DNA of 64,000 nt from Pollutimonas subterranea (GTDB taxonomy: Bacteria > Pseudomonadota > Gammaproteobacteria > Burkholderiales > Burkholderiaceae_B). Positions 42,820 to 51,887 of the stretch are shown here, piece after piece. Where the stretch lies: positions 1 through 64,000 of the forward strand of contig NZ_PDNW01000009.1 in the NCBI RefSeq assembly GCF_002849655.1, given 5' to 3'. A program made the translations under genes and the position numbers. Numbering within the stretch: position 1 is the first letter of the stretch; each line of letters begins with the position of its first letter. A model generated the notes under the pieces. That model saw nothing but the letters and a program-made list of their open reading frames with translations. It was not told where the DNA came from and ran no database searches.

Positions 42820-43710
42820 TCAGATCTCGGTAACGAGTGCAAGGACGTTGCGTAGGGCGGCTGGCGCATCGGCGGTCCGGCCAATGTTGTAATGGCTGCC
42901 GGCGGGAAGGAGATGGAGCCGGACGTCGATCAGCTCGAGTTGTTGGTGTGGGTTGGCCTCGTCGAAATTAGACGTCATCCGGCGACCGTCCAGTATGGTC
43001 ACGGCGCCCGTGCCCACGACTTCCAGCCAGCCCCGGTCGCGGATCACCACGGCGGTATCTTCGTCGATGCCCAAGCCGATGACATCAGGGTCTTGTGCCA
43101 CCGCGGAAAGCAGGCGTGCCAGGCGATGCCGCTCCGAAAAATGCTGGTCGATCACTACGTGCTGCAAAAATCCTAGTCCGACATCGAGTTGCGCGGAATT
43201 TTTGTTCGGCAACATGTCTTTGGTACCGTAGGCCATCATATGGCGCGATATGGCCGAGGCGCCTGCGCTTGTGCCCCCTATGCAGGCACCGCGCTCGCGA
43301 AATGCCCGATGCATCGTTTCATGGACTTTGGAGCCGCCGATCGATGCCAATAGCCGTTGTTGTTCGCCGCCCGAGATGAAAATTCCGTCGGCGCGCAGTA
43401 TTTGTGCAACAGCGTCGGCATCGTCGGCTTCGCGACGGTTGCCTATGTGGATCGCAGCTCGGTTTGAAACGCCTAGCTCGGCAAAAGCCGCGTCATATAT
43501 GGCCCATATCTTGTCAGGCACCGAGGTGGCTGCGGTCAGCACAACAATCGCACTGTCCGGGCCACCGCATAGTTCGACGAATTTAGACAGGACCTGCATG
43601 TCTCCATGGCGTTCCTCACTGCCACCCACGATGAGTAGTGCTCCGGCGTGCTCCTCTTGCATCGATGCCCCCGTGTTTATTTGTTCCATATGTCCCGGTC
43701 TGCCGGCCAT
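42820..43710 (-). CDS. cphB: Cyanophycinase
   Basis: 296 aa in the longest frame. Peptidase family S51: it releases beta-Asp-Arg dipeptides from cyanophycin. The nucleophile is Ser148 in CIGGTSAGASAIS; FISGGEQQRL and VVIDQHFSERHRLARL are further family marks. ATGs at 43710, 43689 and 43662 are all possible starts and none has a strong ribosome site. Together with cphA it allows both synthesis and mobilisation of the nitrogen store. Confidence 0.92.
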   Translation of the reverse strand: MAGRPGHMEQINTGASMQEEHAGALLIVGGSEERHGDMQVLSKFVELCGGPDSAIVVLTAATSVPDKIWAIYDAAFAELGVSNRAAIHIGNRREADDADAVAQILRADGIFISGGEQQRLLASIGGSKVHETMHRAFRERGACIGGTSAGASAISRHMMAYGTKDMLPNKNSAQLDVGLGFLQHVVIDQHFSERHRLARLLSAVAQDPDVIGLGIDEDTAVVIRDRGWLEVVGTGAVTILDGRRMTSNFDEANPHQQLELIDVRLHLLPAGSHYNIGRTADAPAALRNVLALVTEI

Positions 43711-43806
43711 CGGTGAGTCTGGAGCTTATAGCAATAGTCGTGCCCGGGCCCTCGGCGCACGAAGGCATGCAAGTTGCTGCAGACTTCGTAATGACGGAGG
43801 CATACT

Positions 43807-45384
43807 ATGCAAACAAATCAAGCGTTTACGGGTTCGTACTGGGCAGCCACGTCCGGTGAAAGCCCGGTAGCCTATCCAGGTTTGGTTGAGCAGTTGGACG
43901 CCGACGTGCTAGTTGTCGGCGCGGGGATTGTGGGTTTGACCGCCGCCGAGTCGCTCTCGCGGGCGGGCAAATCGGTCGTCGTGCTGGAAGCCCTACGCGT
44001 AGGCGAGCAAGTCACCGGGCGCTCGACGGCGAAGATAACATCCCAACATGGCCTGATCTACAGCAGCCTGATCCGCGACTTCGGCGTCGCCGATGCGCGT
44101 AAATATGCCCAGGCCAACGAGGCCGCCATTGCATATATTGCCGAGCTGGTCAGCAGCGGAAACATCGCCTGTTCGTTTGAACGCAAGTCGGCGTATTTGT
44201 ACACGTCTACCAAGCAAGGCTTCAAAGACCTCCAGAACGAGATAGCCGCTGCCATTAAGCTGGGCTTGCCGGCGCACCTGTGCACGGACGGCGCCTTGCC
44301 TTTCGGGTCGCAGGTGGGCGGCGCACTTGGCAAGGCGTTTACCGTGGAAGGTGCGCTTCGCTTCGATAATCAAGCCCAGTTCCATCCGGTTCAATATCTG
44401 CGCGGTTTGGCGTCGATGGTGGCAAAAACCGCCAAACTGTTCGAAATGACGCGCGTTACCAAGGTTGAAAAGGAAGGCGACGGCGCTCATTATCGTGTGC
44501 ATACCGAAGCAGGGGGCTCGGTACGGGCGAAAGAGGTGATCATTGCCACTCATCTACCTATCGTCCCCGATGGCATGTTCTTCGCCAAAGCCTACACCAT
44601 CAGCCATCCCATGGTGGCCGCTCCTGTCGAGTCCGGCCAGACTCTGGACGGAATGTTTCTGGATACCGGCACGCCCGGCCATTCCTTTCGCATGGATGAC
44701 TCCAGCGGTACGCCGCATGTCATTGCAGTGGGGGCCACTTACAAGACCGGGGTTCCGGACGAAGAGGCGAAGAGCTTCCAGGAGCTTGAGCGCTTTTTGC
44801 AGGAAAAATTCACCGTCGGGAACATTGCCTATCGCTGGACTAATGAAGACTTCCAATCCATGGATGGCCTGCCCTTTATCGGTTCAGCCAGTTCAGGGTC
44901 GAAGAACCTGTATGTTGCCACCGGCTTCAATGCATGGGGTATTACCAACGGCACCATGGCCGCGTGCCTGATTGCAGACCTGATACTAGGTCGCGAAAAT
45001 AGCGTCGCGGACTTGTTTGATGCGACTCGGGTCAAGCCGCTGGTGGGCGGTGGCGAGTTCGTAAAGTCGAACCTGCAGACCGCAAAACACTTTGTCCAAG
45101 ATCGCTTTTTGACGGGCCACGACAAAGATTTGAACTTGCCGGCCGGCCAGGCGCGGATTGTCAAGCAAGGAGACAAAACCCTCGCGGCGTACCGCGACGA
45201 TTCGGGAGTCTTGCACGCTGTATCGGCATTGTGTACACATATGGGCTGTGTCGTGGGCTGGAACGCGACCGACCGGACGTGGGACTGTCCGTGTCACGGC
45301 TCGCGCTTCGCGCCTGACGGCACCGTTGTGCACGGCCCCGCCACCTCTGCGCTGAAAGCGGAATCGCCCGGCGATACTACGTAG
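43807..45384 (+). CDS. FAD-dependent oxidoreductase with C-terminal Rieske domain
   Basis: 525 aa. DAO-type FAD domain from ~30 (DVLVVGAGIVGLTAAESLSRAGK with GxGxxG) to ~400, then a Rieske [2Fe-2S] domain: Cys476-x-His478 (ALCTHMGC) and Cys494-x-x-His497 (CPCHGSRF). This architecture is widespread in soil bacteria and resembles glycine/amine oxidases with an electron-transfer module. The substrate is unknown. A good GGAGG site precedes the ATG. It is divergent from the cyanophycin operon. Confidence 0.88.
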   Translation: MQTNQAFTGSYWAATSGESPVAYPGLVEQLDADVLVVGAGIVGLTAAESLSRAGKSVVVLEALRVGEQVTGRSTAKITSQHGLIYSSLIRDFGVADARKYAQANEAAIAYIAELVSSGNIACSFERKSAYLYTSTKQGFKDLQNEIAAAIKLGLPAHLCTDGALPFGSQVGGALGKAFTVEGALRFDNQAQFHPVQYLRGLASMVAKTAKLFEMTRVTKVEKEGDGAHYRVHTEAGGSVRAKEVIIATHLPIVPDGMFFAKAYTISHPMVAAPVESGQTLDGMFLDTGTPGHSFRMDDSSGTPHVIAVGATYKTGVPDEEAKSFQELERFLQEKFTVGNIAYRWTNEDFQSMDGLPFIGSASSGSKNLYVATGFNAWGITNGTMAACLIADLILGRENSVADLFDATRVKPLVGGGEFVKSNLQTAKHFVQDRFLTGHDKDLNLPAGQARIVKQGDKTLAAYRDDSGVLHAVSALCTHMGCVVGWNATDRTWDCPCHGSRFAPDGTVVHGPATSALKAESPGDTT

Positions 45385-45407
45385 CGCGTGAAGAGCGGTA
45401 ACCGCCT

Positions 45408-46403
45408 TCAGCCCCCACGGGTTGCCGTCAGCACAATAGCTGCGATGCGTTCGGCACGGGAATAAGCAGGATTGGCAAGCAGCTCTTCGCCGAATACATC
45501 GGGGTCGATTTCCCTATAGCTCCATTGGAATCCCGCGTCTCGAAGCATTTGGATGACCGTGTCCCGGAATGCATCGATGCCTTGTTCTATGGCGACTCCC
45601 GTGTAGAGCAACAAGACGCCCTGCGGGCTCAAGCGCTGCACGGCTGCGTCCACAATGGCAAGAGACAGTCCCTCGCCCAACGCACCTCCACCGTGCCGGT
45701 ATGCCCGACGGGTGGGGTCGATCATATAAGGCGGGTTGGCAATAATAAGATCGAACATGCCATCGGCGGCGTTCAATAAATTGCTGTGTAGGGGTCGGAC
45801 ATTATTCGCGGCGCCCAGCACGGCATTGATGTTCGTCAGGCGCAGGGCCTGGTCGTTGATGTCAATTGCCGAGACCTCAGCGTGCGGATGTCGCAGCGCG
45901 ACGGTGATGGCACCTGGTCCCGCGCCGCAACCAATATCGGCCACGCGCCGCAGCGGACCGGATGCCGTCGTCAAATGCTGGTCAATGGCGCCGATAAAGC
46001 GGTAAGTATCCGGGCCGAAGAATACGGCGTCGGTATCGTCGGTGGGATAGGCCGAGTGAAAGAACAGGGAGTCTTTTATCGTCGATGCACGCAGCCTGCA
46101 CCGCCAGCCCTCATCGTGCGGCGTTATGACACCTGCCTCGCGCATAAGCGTCATCAGTGCCGCGGGCATGACGCCGGCGCGGAACGGCCGGCTCCAGCCA
46201 AAGACGTCTTCCACGCTTTTGGCCCATTCATTGCCTTGGCGCTTGTTGACGAGGGTATGGGTGGCCGGGGTCACCGCGGTGTAACGATACCCCTGGTTCT
46301 TTAACGCCATGCCCAGTTCAACCAAAGCGGCATCTTCCGGTGATCCGCCGGGCGAGCCGGCCTGTAGGGGACGGGCGGTAAGCCCGGCTTGCAAGGCGTT
46401 CAT
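45408..46403 (-). CDS. Class I SAM-dependent methyltransferase (RlmG/PrmC-like)
   Basis: 331 aa. The SAM-binding motif I VADIGCGAGPGAITVAL is near 155. The motif IV LIIANPPYMIDP near 225 marks N-methyltransferases acting on nucleic acid bases or Gln. An N-terminal domain of ~100 residues precedes it. The substrate is not clear: rRNA guanine or a release factor are family examples. Confidence 0.78.
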   Translation of the reverse strand: MNALQAGLTARPLQAGSPGGSPEDAALVELGMALKNQGYRYTAVTPATHTLVNKRQGNEWAKSVEDVFGWSRPFRAGVMPAALMTLMREAGVITPHDEGWRCRLRASTIKDSLFFHSAYPTDDTDAVFFGPDTYRFIGAIDQHLTTASGPLRRVADIGCGAGPGAITVALRHPHAEVSAIDINDQALRLTNINAVLGAANNVRPLHSNLLNAADGMFDLIIANPPYMIDPTRRAYRHGGGALGEGLSLAIVDAAVQRLSPQGVLLLYTGVAIEQGIDAFRDTVIQMLRDAGFQWSYREIDPDVFGEELLANPAYSRAERIAAIVLTATRGG

Positions 46404-46442
46404 AATGCTCCAGCTCCTGGTTACGAATAGTCGTTGCGTTTT

Positions 46443-47954
46443 TTATGCACCATGAAGCTTACGCGTATAGAGGCGCGTGGCCATCAACCCCGGGGCCGTA
46501 TGATGGTGAACCGGCGACAGCAACGGGACGAGCAAGTCCATGGCATCGTCCTTACCAGGCGCGCCAGCCAGTTTTTGTTCCAGGAGATGCAGGTCTGTGT
46601 CGAAATCATCGTGCTGTTTCGGACCCTCGCCCATGTAGCGCCAGGCCTTCGAGGTGCCGCCGCCTGGACCTTCCGGTGCCGCCAGGCGTTGACGCGCCCT
46701 GAAACTGATAGGGCGTGATCCGGGCCCTCCGGCACTGTCACCCGCGATCCAGTCGTGTATGACTTGCTTTTCATACGCATTGAATACGCCAAACATGTGT
46801 GCATGCTCGCCCTGGATCAATGTCCAGAACCGGCTGGCTTCGGGGTCTTGATGACGCTTGATCCATCCATGCTCTTGCAAGGCCTCAAGAAACGAGGGCA
46901 GTTGCGCCGGTTCGGCCAGCCATTCATTCACCGTTTTTCCCGAGATTTTGCAGTAGTCTGAATGTAGCTGGGCGCCCACCTTGGCCTTGGCCGTCAAGAT
47001 AGCCACCAGCTCTTCGTCCAGATCGAATTGCGCGATGACCGAGTTGGTGCTGGCGCCCAAGTCATTGAGCTTGTAGCCATTGACGATACGTCGATAGAAA
47101 TCTTTTTTATCCGCTACCTGAGGTAGGGCGTCGAACACGGCCTGCACCGCCTGCATGGCGTGGCCAGTGCCGGCGTTATCCACCGTGACATGCAAGGTGA
47201 AGTAATAAGGATCGATGCCCAATTCGTTCAGCTCGTACGCGCTGATCAGCAGATGCAGGGGAAGTTGTTCGTAACCCAGGTTGTAGCCGATCACTTCGGG
47301 CAGGAAATGAGCCGTGTGCTGGGCCAGCGCCAATTGAATGGCGCCCTGGGTGAAGTGCGCATCGCTTAGGGAATGCCACTTTTGGCAGCCGTGAGTGGTC
47401 AACAGTTTTTTGTAGATGACGACGTGGTTCTTATCGGCTGCACCTTCACCCAGTTCTTCCAGATAGGTCTGTATCAGCGTTAAAAAGCGCGGATCGCGCC
47501 AGTGTTTGAGTAAGCCATACAGCCAGGCGCCATCCACCAACTTGGTCGGAGCGACTCCTTTTAGAAAGTACAGCGCATGCGATTTGTTGGTGAAGTATTG
47601 CCGGGCGTCGCCGGCTCGGCGCGCTTTCAAATATTGGCGGTACTTCGCACCGACCTTTGCGGTGTGGGTATCGCTCCAGGTTTGCAGCTTGTTCAGATCA
47701 TCGGGCAAATCCGAACTGCAGGGTTCGACTTCTGCGAGCAGACGTGTCAAATACAGGCGCGACCGGGCGACAGCCAGATCGTCAGGACTTTCTTCCAACA
47801 AGCCAAAATAGATCTGCCTGGCTTCGATATTCGGCTCAGCGTTGTCGGTCTGCAGCCTTGGTGAGCTACGCCCATGCGGAACTTGCCTCTCGTATTGCAG
47901 TTGGGCATCACAATTTCGCAACCGCTCCATTAAACCTTCTTCTGTAAGCGCCAT
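46443..47954 (-). CDS. Iron-containing redox enzyme family (heme-oxygenase-like diiron) protein
   Basis: 503 aa. The middle half is an all-helical heme-oxygenase-like domain. Candidate metal ligands are seen in YLEELGEGAADKNHVVIYKK (Glu and His), LISAYELNELGID, and HVTVDNAGTGHAMQAV (His, Asp and His). This follows the pattern of HDO-family diiron enzymes that oxidise amino acids or fatty acids. The N-terminal ~90 and C-terminal ~90 residues are not recognised. It lies 40 bp from the methyltransferase on the same strand. Confidence 0.7.
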   Translation of the reverse strand: MALTEEGLMERLRNCDAQLQYERQVPHGRSSPRLQTDNAEPNIEARQIYFGLLEESPDDLAVARSRLYLTRLLAEVEPCSSDLPDDLNKLQTWSDTHTAKVGAKYRQYLKARRAGDARQYFTNKSHALYFLKGVAPTKLVDGAWLYGLLKHWRDPRFLTLIQTYLEELGEGAADKNHVVIYKKLLTTHGCQKWHSLSDAHFTQGAIQLALAQHTAHFLPEVIGYNLGYEQLPLHLLISAYELNELGIDPYYFTLHVTVDNAGTGHAMQAVQAVFDALPQVADKKDFYRRIVNGYKLNDLGASTNSVIAQFDLDEELVAILTAKAKVGAQLHSDYCKISGKTVNEWLAEPAQLPSFLEALQEHGWIKRHQDPEASRFWTLIQGEHAHMFGVFNAYEKQVIHDWIAGDSAGGPGSRPISFRARQRLAAPEGPGGGTSKAWRYMGEGPKQHDDFDTDLHLLEQKLAGAPGKDDAMDLLVPLLSPVHHHTAPGLMATRLYTRKLHGA

Positions 47955-48260
47955 GGCTCATTCCTCTTTGTTCTGTCACCGGAACGGTAAGTGTGAGAGC
48001 TTGAGCAAGCGGCATGCCTGCGGGATAGGGCTAAGGTAGTCGGCCATGGATCAATCCAGGCGTTCGATTTCTTGCGCGCGCTGCGCTGTCATGCACGCCG
48101 AGAATTTTTTACTGAGTCCGCTGTCCTGCGCGTGCGCGGAGTGACGGGTTAAGGCTGGACATAATTCGCGGGAAGGTGCGACACTCGTCGACATTACAAC
48201 AGTCGCCAGGATTTGACTTTATCCAACTATAAGCAGGCGTTCGAGCCAAAGGAGACCAAA
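47955..48260. other. Intergenic region, 306 bp
   Basis: It separates the divergent iron-enzyme gene and the asparaginase gene. It must hold both promoters. I see no convincing -35/-10 pair, gene or repeat. An AAAGGAG ribosome site ends it before 48261. Confidence 0.4.
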
Positions 48261-49310
48261 ATGAAGTTCAAGCTATCGCTATTAAGTCTTTGTTGCATGA
48301 TGGCCGCATCCACCGCCGTGGCACAAGAAAAGCCCGTCGTGCAGTTCTTCGCGACCGGGGGGACGATCGCGATGAAGATTGATCCCGTCAAGAACGCGCC
48401 CGTGCCGGCCATTTCCGGTGAAGATCTGCTCGCTACGGTGCCCGATGTGGCCAAATACGCCACGATCCGCGTTAAAAGCCTTTCCAATGTTCCGTCCGAC
48501 TACATGGACCCGCCGCGCTGGGTGGAGCTGACCAAAGTCGTCCAGGAAGCCCTGGACCAGCCCGACGTGGCTGGTGTGATCGTTTCCCATGGCACTGATA
48601 CGCTCGAGGAAACCGCTTTTTGGCTGGACCTTACCGTCAAGTCCGACAAGCCGGTCACCCTGATCGGCGCGCAGCGCAATGCATCGTCGTCCGACTTCGA
48701 TGGCCCGCGCAATTTGTTGAATGCGGTCAGGATTTCGGTGGATGAGCAATCGAAGAACAAGGGTGTCATGCTGGCCATGAACAACCAGATCAACTCGGCC
48801 CGTTATGTCAGGAAAACGCATACGGGGAATGTAGAAACGTTCAACTCAGGCGAATTCGGTTTTCTCGGTGAGGTCTATCCTGATCGCGTCATGTATGCCA
48901 ACTCGCCGGTTCGCCGCCAGCACATTGCCTTGAGTACGGACACGATGCCCGCGGTGGAAATATTTCCCGTGTACGGCGGTGCGGAAGGCACGGGGCTGCG
49001 TAATGCGGTCGACCGCGGCGTAAAAGGTATTGTCGTGCAGGCGCTCGGCATGGGCAATATGAATCAGTCCATGTTCGAGGCGGTCAAGTATGCGATCTCC
49101 AAGCAGGTTCCTGTCGTCATTTCCACGCGGGTCTACAACGGACGCGTATTACCCAATTATGGATTCGAAGGCGGCGGCAAAACCCTTGCGGACGCCGGCG
49201 CCGTCATGGCGGATGATCTTAGTCCGCCCAAGGCCCGCATACTCTTGATGCTGGCTCTGCAAAGCGGTGTAAGCAGCAAGGCCGACCTGCAGGCGGCTTT
49301 CGATAAGTAA
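48261..49310 (+). CDS. ansB: Type II (periplasmic) L-asparaginase
   Basis: 349 aa. It is secreted, with a signal peptide ending near TAVAQ (~residue 22). The first catalytic Thr is in FFATGGTIAM, and the Thr-Asp pair of the second site is in VIVSHGTDTLEETAFWL. GAQRNASSSDFDGPRNLLNAV and the C-terminal GGGKTLADAGAVMADDLSPPKARILLMLAL are family marks. It hydrolyses Asn (often Gln too) to Asp and ammonia. The ATG at 48261 follows AAAGGAG; the longer frame to 48213 lacks a signal sequence. Confidence 0.92.
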   Translation: MKFKLSLLSLCCMMAASTAVAQEKPVVQFFATGGTIAMKIDPVKNAPVPAISGEDLLATVPDVAKYATIRVKSLSNVPSDYMDPPRWVELTKVVQEALDQPDVAGVIVSHGTDTLEETAFWLDLTVKSDKPVTLIGAQRNASSSDFDGPRNLLNAVRISVDEQSKNKGVMLAMNNQINSARYVRKTHTGNVETFNSGEFGFLGEVYPDRVMYANSPVRRQHIALSTDTMPAVEIFPVYGGAEGTGLRNAVDRGVKGIVVQALGMGNMNQSMFEAVKYAISKQVPVVISTRVYNGRVLPNYGFEGGGKTLADAGAVMADDLSPPKARILLMLALQSGVSSKADLQAAFDK

Positions 49311-49515
49311 GCTCATGGCCGCCCGGCGCTACACGCTTGCGTGCCGGGCCGTCATGTCGCTTCCCAGCTATTTTGGCTACTCTGTGAAATCGACCGAGTA
49401 GCTGACTATACCAATACCCTGCGGGTATCATTGCCGACTCAATCCATATTAGACCGGCGCACTGCTGAAACCTATACTCGAGAAGTCCGATTAACTTGTG
49501 TAGATCAGAGCCGCG

Positions 49516-50634
49516 ATGCAACCCACCATAGTAGACGTAAGCACCCATATTCTTGACATCCCCACCATCAGGCCGCACAAGATGTCGGTCGCGACGATGC
49601 AATGCCAAACAATGGTCCTGGTCCGGATCAAAACGTCGGACGGCATTGAAGGCATCGGCGAGGCCACGACGATAGGCGGACTCAACTATGGGGGCGAAAG
49701 CCCGGAAAGCATCAAGACCAACATCGACGCGTATTTTGCCCCGCTCATCGTGGGACAGCCGGCCGACAAGCCGGCCGCGTTGCGGGTGCGCATCGACAAG
49801 GCCATCAAGGCCAACCACTTCGCCAAGAGCGCAGTCGAATCCGCGATCTACGACGCGTGTGCCAGGCGGTTGGGTGTTCCGCTCAGTGCCTTGTTTGGTG
49901 GCGCGGTGCATGACGAGATCAGCGTGGCCTGGACCCTGGCCAGCGGCGACACCGACAAGGATATCGCCGAAGCGCGGCAGATGCTGGATGCGCGGCGGCA
50001 CAACATCTTCAAGTTGAAGGTGGGGATGCGCCCTCTGAAAGACGACCTGCGCCACATCGCCGCCATCAAGTCCGCCCTGGGCGACGACATCAGCGTGCGT
50101 ATTGATGTGAACCAGGGATGGTCTGAAACCCAGGCGCTGCGGATGCTGCGTCCCCTTGCCGATATAGGCGTTGAACTGGTCGAGCAGCCGATCCACGAGA
50201 AAAACCTGGCGGGCATGGCGCGTTTGACGGCCCTGGGCATTGTGCCCATCATGGCCGACGAGGCGCTCAAGGGCAGGGAAGACGGCTTTGCGCTGGCAGC
50301 CAACCAGTGCGCCGATGTGTTTGCCATCAAGATCGAGCAGGCCGGTGGCCTGCTGCGCGCCCGCGACCTGATCGGCATTGCCCAGGCGGCCGATATTGCG
50401 CTTTATGGCGGCACAATGCTCGAAGGATCCATCTCTACCCTGGCGGCGGCGCACTTGTTTGCGACGGTCGATAAGCTGGAGTGGGGAACCGAGATGTTCG
50501 GCCCGCTATTGCTCCAGGACGACATCCTGGTCGAGCGCATGGATTACAGTGATTTCACCTTGAAGCTGCCCAAAGGCCCTGGGCTGGGCGTGACGCTGGA
50601 CGAAGACAAGGTTCGGCATTACACGCGCAAATAG
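49516..50634 (+). CDS. catB: Muconate cycloisomerase-type enolase-superfamily enzyme
   Basis: 372 aa. Muconate lactonizing subgroup: the Lys-x-Lys pair is in FKLKVGM, metal ligands are Asp in VRIDVNQGW, Glu in ELVEQP and Asp/Glu in IMADEAL, and the second base Lys is in FAIKIEQAGG. These proteins convert cis,cis-muconate to muconolactone in catechol ortho-cleavage. A Bug receptor, a CatR-like LysR regulator and lactonase-like hydrolases are nearby, which supports an aromatic or lactone pathway. catA and catC are not in the window. Confidence 0.87.
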   Translation: MQPTIVDVSTHILDIPTIRPHKMSVATMQCQTMVLVRIKTSDGIEGIGEATTIGGLNYGGESPESIKTNIDAYFAPLIVGQPADKPAALRVRIDKAIKANHFAKSAVESAIYDACARRLGVPLSALFGGAVHDEISVAWTLASGDTDKDIAEARQMLDARRHNIFKLKVGMRPLKDDLRHIAAIKSALGDDISVRIDVNQGWSETQALRMLRPLADIGVELVEQPIHEKNLAGMARLTALGIVPIMADEALKGREDGFALAANQCADVFAIKIEQAGGLLRARDLIGIAQAADIALYGGTMLEGSISTLAAAHLFATVDKLEWGTEMFGPLLLQDDILVERMDYSDFTLKLPKGPGLGVTLDEDKVRHYTRK

Positions 50635-50653
50635 CACTGTCCGGTAAGGCGTG

Positions 50654-50693
50654 AAAAAGCCGGCCTGTTGGTAAACCAACAGGCCGGCTTTTT
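50654..50693. terminator. Bidirectional Rho-independent terminator
   Basis: A perfect 19-bp inverted repeat (50654-50672 and 50675-50693) with a two-base AA loop. The outer five pairs are A/T, giving AAAAA before and TTTTT after a GC-rich stem. It is placed between the convergent catB-like gene and the Bug receptor and serves both strands. Confidence 0.92.
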
Positions 50694-50742
50694 ATCGATA
50701 CGCCCATCAACGATGGGCACTCATCCGATACGCGCCTCGCGC

Positions 50743-51771
50743 TTAGTTGGGCGAAATGCCGGTTTCCTTGATGATCTTGGACCACTTGGCGGTTTCTTCA
50801 GCCAGGTAGGTTTTGAGTTCCTCAGGTGTGCTGCCGATTTCCTCTGCGCCTATGCCGGCGAATATCTGCTGCACCTTCTCGGACTTCATGGCTTTCAGCA
50901 TGGAAGCATTGAGCGTCTTGATGACCTCGGGCGGTGTGCCGGCCGGGGCGAACGTGGCAAACCATGGGGTCAATTCGTAACCCTCGATCCCGCTTTCCGC
51001 CACAGTAGGTACATCGGGCAAGGCCGTCGAGCGCTTGGCGGTGGTGATGGCCAGGGCCTTGAGCTTGCCGGCATCGATATGCGGCTTGGCTGACGTGATG
51101 CTGTCGAACATGTAGTCGACCTGCCCGCCCAGCAAGTCGGATACGGCCGGGCCGCTGCCTTTGTAAGGCACGTGCAGCATATCCAGCTTGCCCATATAGG
51201 TGAACAGGGCGCCCGCCAGGTGGATCGACGTTCCCACTCCGGCCGATGCATACGTATACTTGCCGGGATCCGCCTTGGCCTGCGTGATTACGTCCTGCAG
51301 GGAATTGACGTCCTTGCGGGTCGATTGGGTGACCAGGATATTCGGCACGGCGGCCAGCAGCGAGATGGGTTCGAACCCTTCAATGGGATCGTAATGCAGC
51401 GTTTTGTAGAGCGAAGGATTTACGGCCATGCCGTTGGCGACGATCATGATCGTATAGCCGTCAGGCTTGGCCTTCGCCACATACGCGGCGCCGATATTAC
51501 CGCCGGCGCCTGGTTTGTTCTCGACTACGATGCTTTGCCCGAGATCTTTGCTCATTGTCTCGCCCACCACACGCGCAATGGCGTCCATTGCGCCGCCGGG
51601 GGGGAAAGGCACGATCCAGTTGATGCTGCGTTCGGGGTAGGTCTGCGCCTGGACTGTTGTGGCACCCAGCGCCAGCATCGACGCGGCGGCTACGGAAAAC
51701 ACCGTCTTGGCGATCCCGGTGCGCGTGCCGCGCTGGACTTGCGAGTAAAAGCGATTCTTTTCCAAAGTCAT
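50743..51771 (-). CDS. Bug/TctC-family periplasmic solute receptor
   Basis: ~342 aa. The signal peptide ends at ATTVQAQ (~35). The ligand-loop motif is INWIVPFPPGGAMDAIARVVGE; HVPYKGSGPAVSDLLGGQVD is also typical. Start choice is unusual: AAAGGAG lies directly against the ATG at 51771, so the TTG at 51765, six bases further, has the better spacing; the ATG at 51798 has none. It is divergent from the LysR gene and probably controlled by it. No transporter membrane genes are nearby. Confidence 0.9.
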   Translation of the reverse strand: MTLEKNRFYSQVQRGTRTGIAKTVFSVAAASMLALGATTVQAQTYPERSINWIVPFPPGGAMDAIARVVGETMSKDLGQSIVVENKPGAGGNIGAAYVAKAKPDGYTIMIVANGMAVNPSLYKTLHYDPIEGFEPISLLAAVPNILVTQSTRKDVNSLQDVITQAKADPGKYTYASAGVGTSIHLAGALFTYMGKLDMLHVPYKGSGPAVSDLLGGQVDYMFDSITSAKPHIDAGKLKALAITTAKRSTALPDVPTVAESGIEGYELTPWFATFAPAGTPPEVIKTLNASMLKAMKSEKVQQIFAGIGAEEIGSTPEELKTYLAEETAKWSKIIKETGISPN

Positions 51772-51887
51772 CTCCTTTCGGTATAGGTACGTCGTCATGG
51801 ACGACGTGTATGGCTCGATTATCCTTGTTGTGACAAAGGCATGTCTAAGACTATATTTGTCGCCAACAATACTTTTTGGGTATCAAC

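Noticed and set aside
49219-50454. 411-codon minus-strand frame opposite the muconate cycloisomerase
   Set aside because: The plus-strand gene has all catalytic residues of its family; the antisense frame is Arg/His/Gly-rich shadow sequence.
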